Of a DNA stretch of 64,000 nt, positions 17,612 through 26,096 are shown one piece after another. Every line of letters begins with the position of its first letter. Position 1 is the first letter of the stretch. The DNA lies in assembly GCF_003347205.1 (NCBI RefSeq), contig NZ_QQBJ01000011.1, positions 186,001 through 250,000 of the forward strand. Direction: 5' to 3'. The stretch comes from Mycolicibacterium moriokaense. Lineage in GTDB: Bacteria > Actinomycetota > Actinomycetes > Mycobacteriales > Mycobacteriaceae. The notes under the pieces are model-generated. The model did not search any database, was not told the DNA's origin, and saw only the letters and a list, made by a program, of their open reading frames with translations. Made by a program: the position numbers and the translations under genes.

Positions 17612-18231
17612 CCCTCGACGACATCGCGGGCATCGCCCACGAACCCGACGGCACACCGAGGGGCGCGGTGGTGCTGACCCACGGCGCGGGCGGAAGCCGC
17701 GAGTCCGCGCTGTTGAAGAAGATCTGCGACGAGTGGGCCGCCCGGGGGTGGCTCGCGGTGCGCTACAACCTGCCCTACCGCAGGCGCAGGCCGAAGGGTC
17801 CGCCGTCGGGTTCTGCGGCGACGGACCAGGCGGGCATCGTCGAGGCGATCGCGACGGTGGCGGCGATGGCTGGGATGCCCGGGGGGCCCGTCATCGCGGG
17901 CGGGCATTCCTACGGCGGGCGGATGACATCGATGGTCGTCGCCGACGGCGCGGCGGTGGACGTGCTGACGCTGTTCTCCTATCCGCTGCATCCACCCGGG
18001 AAGCCGGAAAGGGCGCGCACCGAACACCTTCCGCGCATCGGTGTGCCGACGGTGTTCACCCACGGCACCTCCGACCCATTCGGCGCCATCGACGAATTGC
18101 GGGATGCCGCCGCGTTGATCCCCATGACGACCGAGATCGTGGAGATCACCGGCGCCCGCCACGACCTGGGCTCCAAGACGCTGGATGTGCCCGCCCTCGC
18201 CGTCGACGCGGCACTACGGTTGCTCTCGTGA
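17608..18231 (+). CDS. Alpha/beta hydrolase coupled to thiD
   Basis: 207 residues. The oxyanion region is VVLTHGAGGSRES, the nucleophile elbow is GGHSYGGRM (Ser), and candidate acid and base are HGTSDPF (Asp) and GARHDL (His). It belongs to the dienelactone-hydrolase/KAN-type small hydrolases. GTG 17608 overlaps the thiD stop, so it is translated from the TPP-riboswitch mRNA; M. tuberculosis keeps a similar gene (Rv0421c) next to thiD. A role in thiamine metabolism or salvage is inferred only from this linkage. Confidence 0.87.
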   Translation: MTLDDIAGIAHEPDGTPRGAVVLTHGAGGSRESALLKKICDEWAARGWLAVRYNLPYRRRRPKGPPSGSAATDQAGIVEAIATVAAMAGMPGGPVIAGGHSYGGRMTSMVVADGAAVDVLTLFSYPLHPPGKPERARTEHLPRIGVPTVFTHGTSDPFGAIDELRDAAALIPMTTEIVEITGARHDLGSKTLDVPALAVDAALRLLS

Positions 18232-18950
18232 CCATGCCGCCGGGCACCCCGCCGCCACCGGACCAGCCGCCGCCGGGGCCGTACCCGGGGCCCTATCCGG
18301 GGGCCTATCCGCCGCCACCGCCTCCGGGGTACCCGGGCGGCTATCCCGCGCCACCGCCCTACTACCCGCCGCCGGGTCCGTACGCGCCGCAGGCCCAGGG
18401 CACCAACTGGTGGGCGGTCGTCTCGCTGATCTTCGGCGTCATCGGCGGCGTCCTGATCAGCGTCGTCTGCGGCATCGTCGGGTTGAACCGGGCCAAGAAG
18501 GGCCAGGGCGGCCGCGGGTTGGCGATCGCCGGCCTGGTGCTCTCGGGCGTCTGGGTGGTGGGGATCGTGGCCCTGGTGGCCTTCCTGCTGATCTTCGACA
18601 AAGGCAGCGTCAGCGCTACCGAGGTGAAGGCGGGCGACTGTCTCAAGGCGCTGCCCGCCTCGGGCCTGGTCATCTCCGTCGACACGGTGGCGTGCAGCGA
18701 ACCGCACACGGGCGAGATCTTCTCGGTCATCACCATGCCCGACGGGGACTTTCCCGGACAGTTCGCGATCGAGGAGTATCAGAACAAGTGCGGGCCGGAA
18801 CTGGCCAGGTATTCGCCGGAGGCGGTCGCCGACCCCGCGGTCGGCCTGTTCGTGCTCTACCCCAGCGAGGATTCGTGGGGCCAGGGCGACCGCGCGGTGA
18901 CCTGCATCGCGACCACCGAGAAGCCCCGCACCGGGACTCTGGCCAAGTGA
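18228..18950 (+). CDS. Pro-rich DUF4190 and septum-formation-domain membrane protein
   Basis: 240 residues: a Pro/Gly/Tyr-rich cytosolic N-terminus to about residue 60, two membrane segments typical of DUF4190 (WWAVVSLIFGVIGGVLISVVC and GLAIAGLVLSGVWVVGIVALVAF), and an extracellular Septum_form-type domain (KAGDCLKALP, VACSEPHTGEIF). Four Cys residues in that domain probably pair. GTG 18228 overlaps the previous stop (GTGA), though ATG 18234 is also possible. It may be co-regulated with thiD, but its function is unknown. Confidence 0.85.
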   Translation: MTMPPGTPPPPDQPPPGPYPGPYPGAYPPPPPPGYPGGYPAPPPYYPPPGPYAPQAQGTNWWAVVSLIFGVIGGVLISVVCGIVGLNRAKKGQGGRGLAIAGLVLSGVWVVGIVALVAFLLIFDKGSVSATEVKAGDCLKALPASGLVISVDTVACSEPHTGEIFSVITMPDGDFPGQFAIEEYQNKCGPELARYSPEAVADPAVGLFVLYPSEDSWGQGDRAVTCIATTEKPRTGTLAK

Positions 18951-19014
18951 GCACGACGGCGTCCCGATTCCCGTTGAGCGACGACCGGTTCAGCTAAAAC
19001 AGAGAGGATCGACA

Positions 19015-19290
19015 GTGTCACAGAAGAGTTCGGGAGGTTCGCGCATCGCTGCGCTGGCCGGCCTTGCCGTCGCCGGCGTCGGGGTCGCGCACTTCGTCAA
19101 GCCCGAGTTGTTCGAGGAGGTCACCGGCCAGGCCTTTCCCCGTGACACCCGCAAACACGTCTACATCGACGGCGGCATCGAGACCGCGATCGGGCTGGGG
19201 CTGAGTTCCCCGAAGACACGCAAGCTGGCCGTCGTCGGCCTGATCGGTTACGGCGCCTACCTCGCAGGCAACGTCGTCCGCAACCGGTAG
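19015..19290 (+). CDS. Small membrane protein, conserved in mycobacteria
   Basis: 91 residues with two hydrophobic segments (IAALAGLAVAGVGVAHFV and LAVVGLIGYGAYLAGNVV) separated by a polar loop with GQAFPRDTRKHVYIDGGIETAIGLGL. A strong ribosome-binding site AGAGAGGA lies 6 nt before the GTG. I do not recognise a function. The 3' end overlaps the convergent TetR gene by 34 bp. Confidence 0.75.
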   Translation: MSQKSSGGSRIAALAGLAVAGVGVAHFVKPELFEEVTGQAFPRDTRKHVYIDGGIETAIGLGLSSPKTRKLAVVGLIGYGAYLAGNVVRNR

Positions 19291-20474
19291 CGGCCGAGCA
19301 GTGTGAGGTCGAGCAGGCCGGCGACCGTCATGCGCGACGACGCGGTGTTGTCGTAGTGCATCAGCCTGCCCACGTCGATCACCAGTGCCATGGCCGCGTG
19401 CACGGCGAACCGCGCCTGCCCGACGGTCCAGTCCGACCGGATCGCCGTCACCAGCCGCACCCACGACTCGACGGTCGCCCGCTGCAGGTTGCGCAGGATC
19501 TTCTGGTCGGCCGCTGCCATGTTGACCCGTTCGGTGTAGTAGACGTAGGCCAGTTCCGGATGGTCGAACGAGCGTTTCACGTAGGCGTCGATCAAACCCG
19601 TCAGCGCCTGCTCGGGGTCGGAGACCGACACCAGGATCGACGATGCCTCCGACGACAGTCGGTCGGCCGCCCGCCGGTAGATGGCGGCCAAGATGTCGTT
19701 CTTCCCGGAGAAGTACCGGTAGATGCCCGACGTCGGCATGGCGACCGCCGTGCCGATCTCCTCCATGGTGGTGTCGCGATAGCCCTTGCGGTTGAACAGT
19801 CGAACCGACTCGGTCAGCAGCGCTTCGTATTTCGACGCGTCGATACCAGTGCGCCTGCGGTCCGGGCCGTCGGCGACAGGCAGGTCGGGCAGGTCGGCAG
19901 TCGACACGGCGGTGGCGATTTCGCCGAGCACGGCCCGGATGTGGACTGCGGGCAGTTTCGCATGATGGTCGACGATGCTGCCGATGACGCTCAGCATCGA
20001 CGACGACAGGATCCAGCGCTGTCGCGAGGTGAGCCCCGGGCGAATCCCGATCAGCGGTCGTTGAATTCGGCGGTTCACCGTACGCATCTGGCTGTTGAGC
20101 GTGGTCTGGTCGTCGCCGCGCAGGAAGCGTGCCTCCCAGCGGTAGAGGCCGCCCGACTCGCGATTGGCCAGCGCCGTTTCGGTCACCGCGGAGATGAGGC
20201 GCTGCAACGTCTCCGCGTCGGGCGCCGCCTCGTCGGCGAACGCCGTGCACGCCACCAACTGCTCGCCGAGGGCCAGCACCGCATCGCGGAACAGGTCGTA
20301 CTTGCTCGAGTAGTGCCGGTAGAGAGCGGTGGCCGAGATGCCGACCCGCGACGCGATCGACTCCATGCTCACCGCGTGGTAGCCCAGCGCGCTGAACGCC
20401 TCCGCGGACGCCCGCGCGATCTGTGCCTTGCGGTCCTTCGGGCGTCGCCGGATGCCGGGATCGGGGCGCGCCAT
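19257..20474 (-). CDS. Double-domain TetR/AcrR transcriptional regulator
   Basis: 405 residues containing two complete TetR units. The first helix-turn-helix is AFSALGYHAVSMESIASRVGISATALYRHYSSKYDLF (residues ~25-60); the second is LFNRKGYRDTTMEEIGTAVAMPTSGIYRYFSGKNDIL (~228-264). Each is followed by a helical ligand-binding part. Such tandem proteins probably act as intramolecular pseudo-dimers. The ATG at 20474 sits 7 nt below TAGTGT, so I prefer it to the GTG at 20504. Targets are unknown. Confidence 0.9.
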   Translation of the reverse strand: MARPDPGIRRRPKDRKAQIARASAEAFSALGYHAVSMESIASRVGISATALYRHYSSKYDLFRDAVLALGEQLVACTAFADEAAPDAETLQRLISAVTETALANRESGGLYRWEARFLRGDDQTTLNSQMRTVNRRIQRPLIGIRPGLTSRQRWILSSSMLSVIGSIVDHHAKLPAVHIRAVLGEIATAVSTADLPDLPVADGPDRRRTGIDASKYEALLTESVRLFNRKGYRDTTMEEIGTAVAMPTSGIYRYFSGKNDILAAIYRRAADRLSSEASSILVSVSDPEQALTGLIDAYVKRSFDHPELAYVYYTERVNMAAADQKILRNLQRATVESWVRLVTAIRSDWTVGQARFAVHAAMALVIDVGRLMHYDNTASSRMTVAGLLDLTLLGRYRLRTTLPAR

Positions 20475-20481
20475 GGCGCTC

Positions 20482-20487
20482 ACACTA
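20482..20487 (-). promoter_or_regulatory. -10 element TAGTGT of the double TetR gene
   Basis: TAGTGT on the minus strand, 7 nt before ATG 20474, consistent with a leaderless start. Confidence 0.55.
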
Positions 20488-20604
20488 ACGGACTTGGCGC
20501 ACACATTTCGGCCGACTTCCGCTGATAAATAATTGGCAAAGCCGTCATCGAGGGCAGAATGGCCATTAACATAATCGAGGAGTGCAGGCCGGATTGGGGG
20601 TCAC

Positions 20605-20829
20605 GTGCAGGGCGCGCTACGAAGGATGCTCGGCTACCGGGTGAGCATCGGCCAGCTGACCGTCGTGGCCATCCTGCTCGGCACCCCGTACCTGATCGTC
20701 GGCGCGATCTGGTCGAGCACCCACACTGACCATTTGACCCAGATGAACGGCATCGACCTGGTCGTGTCCTTTCTCGGCGCGATCGTCTCGTGGCCGGTGC
20801 TGCTCGTCGCCAATGTCTGCATGACCTGA
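20605..20829 (+). CDS. Small two-helix membrane protein
   Basis: 74 residues with two hydrophobic segments (LTVVAILLGTPYLIVGAIW and VVSFLGAIVSWPVLLVANVC). GTG start preceded by GGGGG; a CATAAT/TAACAT box at 20567-20575 may be its -10. It lies 13 bp before the next small membrane protein, so the two are probably one operon. No function recognised. Confidence 0.72.
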   Translation: MQGALRRMLGYRVSIGQLTVVAILLGTPYLIVGAIWSSTHTDHLTQMNGIDLVVSFLGAIVSWPVLLVANVCMT

Positions 20830-20842
20830 ACGGAGGCACCAC

Positions 20843-21181
20843 GTGCATCACTATCACCACCGCGCGTTCTACCTCGGTGTGCTGAGCCTGGTCCTGATCG
20901 CCGGTGGCCTGCTCGCGCTGAACTTCCCCGTCTTCATCGACGCCTACGACCAGTTCGGCTTCCAGATCAAGTGCGGCACCGGGTTCGGCGCCAACCTGAC
21001 GCAGGCGGCCGAGGCCAGCGGCGGCGATTTCGTCGGCCAATGTGAGACGGCGCTGCTGCTGCGCCGGCTGTGGACGATCCCCATGGTCGCGATCGGCTCG
21101 ATCATGTTGGCCGTCATCATCTTCGTCGCGGCGACGCTGTGGGGCCGCGAGTCGGTGTTCGGAAAGGATCCCGCCGCCTAA
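20843..21181 (+). CDS. Membrane protein with two transmembrane helices
   Basis: 112 residues: a His-rich start (MHHYHHR), one helix (LGVLSLVLIAGGLLALNF), an extracytoplasmic loop of about 50 residues with two Cys (IKCGTGFGANL and FVGQCETA), and a second helix (IGSIMLAVIIFVAATLW). GTG start after GGAGG. Function not recognised; the paired Cys suggest an exported disulfide. Confidence 0.75.
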   Translation: MHHYHHRAFYLGVLSLVLIAGGLLALNFPVFIDAYDQFGFQIKCGTGFGANLTQAAEASGGDFVGQCETALLLRRLWTIPMVAIGSIMLAVIIFVAATLWGRESVFGKDPAA

Positions 21182-21192
21182 TATCAGCTCCG

Positions 21193-22413
21193 GTGAGCAC
21201 GCCGGACGGTCCCGCGCTGCAGCGCAGGCTCGGGCTGGTCGACGCCGTGACGATCGGGCTCGGGTCGATGATCGGCGCGGGCATCTTCGTCGTGCTGGGG
21301 CCCTCGCTGGTGGCCGCGGGTTCGGGGCTGCTGCTCAGCCTCGTGATCGCAGCCGTCGTCGCCTTCTGCAACGCGATGTCGTCGGCGCGGCTGGCCGCAC
21401 TGTATCCGCAGTCCGGCGGGACCTACGTCTACGGCCGTGAGCGGCTCGGCGAATTCTGGGGCTACACCGCGGGGTGCAGCTTCGTGGTCGGCAAGACGGC
21501 CTCGTGCGCGGCGATGGCGCTGACGGTGGGGGTCTACGCGTGGCCCTCGTATGCGCACGCTGTCGCGGTCGCCGCGGTCGTCGCGCTGACGGCGGTCAAC
21601 TACCGGGGCATCGAAAAGTCGGCGGTGCTGACCCGCGTCATCGTCGTCGTCGTGCTGGCCGTGCTGGCCGCGGTGGTGGTCGCGGTGCTCGGCGACGGCG
21701 TCATCCACAACGCCCCGACGGCCCAGCCCGACGGCAGCGCCCACGGGGTGCTGCAGGCGGCGGGCCTGTTGTTCTTCGCGTTCGCCGGATACGCGCGCAT
21801 CGCCACGCTCGGCGAGGAGGTGCGTAAGCCGGAACACACCATCCCGCAGGCGATTCCGATCGCGCTCGGCATCACGCTGGTGGTCTACGCGGCGGTCGCG
21901 GCGGCGGTGGCGCTGCAGCTGGGCGACCGCATCGCGGGCTCGAGCGCGCCGCTGGCCGACGCCGTTCGCGCGGCAGGCCACGCCGGCCTCGAGCCGGTGG
22001 TCCGCGCCGGGGCGGTGGTCGCGGCGCTCGGGTCGCTCCTGTCGCTGATCCTCGGGGTGTCGAGGACGACGCTGGCGATGGCCCGCGACCGCCACCTGCC
22101 GCACGCGCTGACCGCGGTGCATCCGCGCTTCGCCAGCCCGTACCGCGCCGAGCTTGCCGTCGGCGCTCTCGTCGCGGTGGTCGCCGCGGTGGCCGATGTG
22201 CGTGCGGCCATCGGCTTTTCGGCGTTCACTGTGCTGATCTACTATGCGATCGCCAATGCGGCGGCCATCACCCTGGGTCGCTGGATGATTCCCGCCATCG
22301 GCCTGACCGGCTGCGTTCTGCTGGCGGTGCTGCTGCCGATCGGCTCGGTGCTGGGCGGCGCGGCGGTGGTACTGGGCGCGGCGCTGGTCTACGCGCTGCG
22401 CCGGTTACGGTAG
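21193..22413 (+). CDS. APC-family amino acid permease
   Basis: 406 residues with about 12 membrane segments. Typical APC elements are VDAVTIGLGSMIGAGIFVVLGP in helix 1 (substrate-binding GSMIGAGI), FFAFAGYARIATLGEEVRKPEHTIPQAI in helix 6, and SRTTLAMARDRHLP. It probably imports or exchanges amino acids. The GTG 21193 is the most reasonable start, giving STPDGPALQRRLG before helix 1. The 3' end overlaps the convergent SulP gene by 25 bp. Confidence 0.9.
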   Translation: MSTPDGPALQRRLGLVDAVTIGLGSMIGAGIFVVLGPSLVAAGSGLLLSLVIAAVVAFCNAMSSARLAALYPQSGGTYVYGRERLGEFWGYTAGCSFVVGKTASCAAMALTVGVYAWPSYAHAVAVAAVVALTAVNYRGIEKSAVLTRVIVVVVLAVLAAVVVAVLGDGVIHNAPTAQPDGSAHGVLQAAGLLFFAFAGYARIATLGEEVRKPEHTIPQAIPIALGITLVVYAAVAAAVALQLGDRIAGSSAPLADAVRAAGHAGLEPVVRAGAVVAALGSLLSLILGVSRTTLAMARDRHLPHALTAVHPRFASPYRAELAVGALVAVVAAVADVRAAIGFSAFTVLIYYAIANAAAITLGRWMIPAIGLTGCVLLAVLLPIGSVLGGAAVVLGAALVYALRRLR

Positions 22414-24059
22414 GCCTCAACGGCCGTCGGCAGCGTCATGAAGATGCGGTCCTCGCCAATCTTGTCGATCAGGCCTGCCGCCGCCAGTGAGTTACGCAGA
22501 TCCTGTTTCACCCTGGCCATCGCGAACACTATTCCGCGCCTTTTCAATTCGGCGCGCAGCTGGTCGAGGACGTCGAGCGCGGTGAGGTCCACCTCGACGT
22601 TGGACTCGGCGTTGAGCACGAACCACTCGACGGGGCCGGGGTGGTCGTCGACGGCGGCCAGCGCCCGCTGCCGGAAGTTCTCGGCGTTGGCGAAGAACAG
22701 CGGTGCGTCGTAGCGGTAGATCACCAGCCCGGGCACCGGGGCGGCGGCGGGGTAATCGTCGACGTCGTGCATGCCGGCGACGCCCGGAACGAAGCCCAGG
22801 ATGGCGTCGTGTGGCCGGGCCACCCGGCGCAGCAGGTCGAGGATCGACAGCGCGATCGCCACCAGCACCCCGTAGAGCACGCCGAACAACACCACCGACG
22901 CCGTGGTCGCCAGCGCGAGCACGAACTCGCTGCGGCGAAATCGGGCCAGCCGCTTGAATTCCGAGATGTCGACCAACCGCAGCGCGGCGTAAACCACCAG
23001 CGCACCCAGGGCAGCGGTCGGGAAGTTCGCCAGCACTCCGCGCCCGGCCACCATCACAACGAGCACGCACGCCAACGAGATCAGCGAGTACAGCTGGGTG
23101 CGGCCGCCCAGGGCGTCGCCGAGCGCGGTGCGGCTGCCGCTCGAGCTCACCGGGAAGCCCTGCAGCAGGCCGGCTCCCGCGTTGCACACCCCCAGGGCCC
23201 GCAACTCGGCGTTGGCATCAACCTGCTGACCGTGCCGGGCCGCGAAGGCGCGCGCCGTCAACACGTTGTCGGAGAAGGCCACGATCGCGATGCCCGCCGC
23301 GGGCAACACCAGCGCCGACAGGTCGGCCAGCCCGACAGCGGGCAGCGCAGCGGCCGGAAACCCGCTCGGGACATGGCCGATCACCCGGATTCCGCTGCGT
23401 TCCAACGAGAACACGGCCACGACGGCCGTCGCCAACAGTATCGCTATCAACGGTCCGGGCAGTCGCGGCGTCACGCGGGCAAGGACGAGCAGGATGGCGA
23501 GCACCGCAGCCGCCAACACCGCCGTCGGCCAGTGCACACTGTCGACTTCGGCGAGGAACGAGCGCACCTGGTCGATGAATTGGTCGCCGGCCACGGACAC
23601 GCCGGTGACCTTGCCGAGTTGGCTGCCGATCATGATGACCGCGACGCCGCTCATGTATCCCACCAGTACGGGGCGCGAGAGCAGGTCGGCCAGAAAGCCG
23701 ATGCGCAACAACCCGGCGATCAAGCAGATCACGCCGACGAGCACCGCCACTGCGGCGGCAAGGGCGGCGTAGCGGGCGGGGTCGCCCAGCGCGAGCGGCG
23801 CCAACGCCGTCGCCGTCATCAGCGCGGTGGTCGACTCGGGCCCGACAGACAATTGGCGCGACGAGCCGAGCACGGCGTAAACGGCCAACGGCGCCAGCGC
23901 CGCCCACAGCCCGACGACCGGCGACAGCCGCGCCACCGTCGCGTACGCCATCACCTGCGGGACGAGGTAGGCCGCAACGGTGACCCCGGCGACGACGTCG
24001 CCGCGCAGCCATTCCCGCCGATAGCCGCGGAACTGTTCCAACCCAGGCAAGATACTCAT
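22389..24059 (-). CDS. SulP-family anion transporter with STAS domain
   Basis: 556 residues: about 12 membrane segments with the SulP signature region (VAGVTVAAYLVPQVMAYATVA; FPVSSSGSRTALGDALGGRTQ) and a C-terminal STAS domain (VEWFVLNAESNVEVDLTALDVLDQLRAEL). Members carry sulfate, bicarbonate or dicarboxylates; specificity is not evident. The ATG 24059 (MSILPGLEQF) leaves a single base between it and the GTG of the divergent uracil permease gene. Confidence 0.9.
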   Translation of the reverse strand: MSILPGLEQFRGYRREWLRGDVVAGVTVAAYLVPQVMAYATVARLSPVVGLWAALAPLAVYAVLGSSRQLSVGPESTTALMTATALAPLALGDPARYAALAAAVAVLVGVICLIAGLLRIGFLADLLSRPVLVGYMSGVAVIMIGSQLGKVTGVSVAGDQFIDQVRSFLAEVDSVHWPTAVLAAAVLAILLVLARVTPRLPGPLIAILLATAVVAVFSLERSGIRVIGHVPSGFPAAALPAVGLADLSALVLPAAGIAIVAFSDNVLTARAFAARHGQQVDANAELRALGVCNAGAGLLQGFPVSSSGSRTALGDALGGRTQLYSLISLACVLVVMVAGRGVLANFPTAALGALVVYAALRLVDISEFKRLARFRRSEFVLALATTASVVLFGVLYGVLVAIALSILDLLRRVARPHDAILGFVPGVAGMHDVDDYPAAAPVPGLVIYRYDAPLFFANAENFRQRALAAVDDHPGPVEWFVLNAESNVEVDLTALDVLDQLRAELKRRGIVFAMARVKQDLRNSLAAAGLIDKIGEDRIFMTLPTAVEAYRNRRSA

Positions 24060-24060
24060 C

Positions 24061-25311
24061 GTGATACCGCTGACATGGAAACACGTGGAGGCGCAGGCTG
24101 ACCCGGACTTTGTCGTCGCACCCCACGAGCGGCTGGACTGGGCGCGCACGGTGGGCATCGGCGCTCAGCACGTGGTGGCGATGTTCGGCGCCACGTTCCT
24201 GGTGCCGGTGCTCACGGGATTTCCGCCCGCGACCACGCTTCTGTTCTCCGGCGTCGGCACGGTGCTGTTCCTGATCATCACCGGTAATCGGCTGCCCAGC
24301 TATCTCGGCTCGAGCTTCTCGGTGATCGCGCCGGTCACCGCGGCGGTCGCCGCTAACGGCAGCGGCAGCGCCCTCGGCGGCCTGGTGGCCGTCGGTGTCG
24401 CATTGATCGTCATCGGCCTCGTGGTGCACGTCGCGGGCACCCACTGGATCGATGTGACCCTGCCGCCCGTGGTCACCGGCGCGATCGTCGCGCTGATCGG
24501 CTTCAACCTCGCGCCCGCGGCCAAGGCGAACTTCGAGAAGGGCCCCGTGGTGGGGCTGGTCACCCTGGTGCTGCTGGTGGGGACGCTGGCGTTCTTTCGC
24601 GGCATCATCGGCAGGCTGGCGATCTTCCTGGCCGTGGTCGCGGGCTACCTGCTGGCGCTGATCCTCGGCGAGGTCGACACCTCGGGCATCGCGTCGGCGG
24701 CGTGGATCGGGCTGCCCGAGTTCCAGGCGCCCACCTTCACCGTCGCCGTGCTGCCGATGTTCCTGCCCGCCGTGATCGCCCTGATCGCCGAGAACATCGG
24801 CCACGTGAAATCCGTCGGCCAGATGACCGACACCGACGTCGACCCGGTGATGGGGCGGGCGCTGGCCGCCGACGGTATCGCCACCACGCTGGCCGGCTTC
24901 GGCGGCGGATCGGCAACCACCACCTACGCCGAGAACATCGGGGTGATGGCGGCGACGCGCATCTACTCCACCGCCGCGTACTGGGTCGCAGGCGGAGTCG
25001 CCATCGCACTGTCGTTGTGCCCCAAGGTCGGTGCGGCGATATCGGCCATCCCGCCGGGTGTGCTCGGCGGCGCCACCGTGGTGCTCTACGGGCTGGTCGG
25101 CATCCTCGGCGTGCGGATCTGGCTGACCAACGACGTCGACTTCGGCAAGCCGCTGAACCAGATGACCGCCGCCATCCCGTTGATCATCGGCATCGCCGAC
25201 TTCACCTGGAAGTTGGGCGATTTGACGTTCACCGGGATCGCCTTGGGCTCCATTGCGGCGCTGGTCGTCTACCACGGGATGCGGCTGCTCGGGCTGCGAA
25301 AGCAGTCGTGA
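24061..25311 (+). CDS. NCS2-family uracil/xanthine permease
   Basis: 416 residues, about 14 membrane segments. UraA features: ERLDWARTVGIGAQHVVAMFGATFLVPVLTGFPP, NRLPSYLGSSFSVIAPV, ALIAENIGHVKSVGQMT (with the conserved Glu of NCS2) and the GGGSATTTYAENIGVMAATRI segment. Uptake of uracil or purine with protons is expected. GTG 24061 is one base from the SulP start. The stop overlaps the ddaH ATG by 1 bp (TGATG). Confidence 0.9.
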   Translation: MIPLTWKHVEAQADPDFVVAPHERLDWARTVGIGAQHVVAMFGATFLVPVLTGFPPATTLLFSGVGTVLFLIITGNRLPSYLGSSFSVIAPVTAAVAANGSGSALGGLVAVGVALIVIGLVVHVAGTHWIDVTLPPVVTGAIVALIGFNLAPAAKANFEKGPVVGLVTLVLLVGTLAFFRGIIGRLAIFLAVVAGYLLALILGEVDTSGIASAAWIGLPEFQAPTFTVAVLPMFLPAVIALIAENIGHVKSVGQMTDTDVDPVMGRALAADGIATTLAGFGGGSATTTYAENIGVMAATRIYSTAAYWVAGGVAIALSLCPKVGAAISAIPPGVLGGATVVLYGLVGILGVRIWLTNDVDFGKPLNQMTAAIPLIIGIADFTWKLGDLTFTGIALGSIAALVVYHGMRLLGLRKQS

Positions 25312-26096
25312 TGTTCGACAGGCACGCGTTGGTACGACGGCCGTCGCCTCGGCTGGCGGAGGGGTTGATCACCCACATCGAGCGAAGCGCCGAGGTGGAC
25401 GTCGAACTCGCACAACGGCAGTGGGAGGGCTATGTCGCGGCGTTTCGCGATGCGGGCTGGAGCACGCACGAGGTGGCCGCCGCACCGGACTGCCCCGACT
25501 CGGTCTTCGTAGAGGACACCGTGGTGGTGTACGGCGACCTGGCCGTCGTCTGCCGCCCGGGCGCCGACGAGCGGTGGCCGGAGATCGCCGCGGCCGAGGA
25601 CGCGGTTCGCGCACACCGCTACCGCGTCGTGCGAATCGAAGCGCCCGGCACGCTGGACGGCGGCGACGTGCTGAAGCACGACGGCACCGTCTGGGTCGGC
25701 GTCGGCGGGCGCACCAACGCCGAGGGGGTCGCCCAGTTGCGGACCCACCTCGAGCAGTTCGGCGCCGACGTGGTGGCGGTGCCCGTCACGAAGGCGCTGC
25801 ACCTGAAGTCGGCGGTGACCGCGCTTCCCGACGGCACGATCATCGGTTGGGCGCCGGTGGTCGACGATCCGTCGGTGTGGGGCGAGCGGTTCGTCGCCGT
25901 GCCCGAGGAACCTGGTTCGCACGTCGTGCTGCTCGAGGACGACGTGCTATTGATGTCGTCAGCCGCGCCGTATACGGCGAAGGCATTCGAACGGCGCAGC
26001 TATCGCGTTGTCGCCGTGGACATCTCCGAGTTCGAGAAGCTCGAGGGCTGCGTGACGTGTCTGTCGGTGCGGCTGCGGAGCCGTCCAGGAGCCTAG
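25311..26096 (+). CDS. ddaH: N(G),N(G)-dimethylarginine dimethylaminohydrolase
   Basis: 261 residues of the amidinotransferase fold. Catalytic residues are visible: His164 in ALHLKSAVTAL and Cys250 in LEGCVTCLSVRL, with the substrate loop DSVFVEDT and DGGDVL. It hydrolyses methylated arginines to citrulline and methylamines. Coupled to the permease gene by TGATG, so cotranscription is likely. It ends convergently with an acyl-CoA dehydrogenase gene (4-bp overlap) and borders the amine catabolic locus, but shares no operator with it. Confidence 0.88.
   Translation: MFDRHALVRRPSPRLAEGLITHIERSAEVDVELAQRQWEGYVAAFRDAGWSTHEVAAAPDCPDSVFVEDTVVVYGDLAVVCRPGADERWPEIAAAEDAVRAHRYRVVRIEAPGTLDGGDVLKHDGTVWVGVGGRTNAEGVAQLRTHLEQFGADVVAVPVTKALHLKSAVTALPDGTIIGWAPVVDDPSVWGERFVAVPEEPGSHVVLLEDDVLLMSSAAPYTAKAFERRSYRVVAVDISEFEKLEGCVTCLSVRLRSRPGA

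Noticed and set aside
23218-25275. 685-codon minus-strand ORF across the SulP and uracil permease genes
   Set aside because: Low-complexity Asp/Arg/Gln-rich translation opposite two well-supported transporters.
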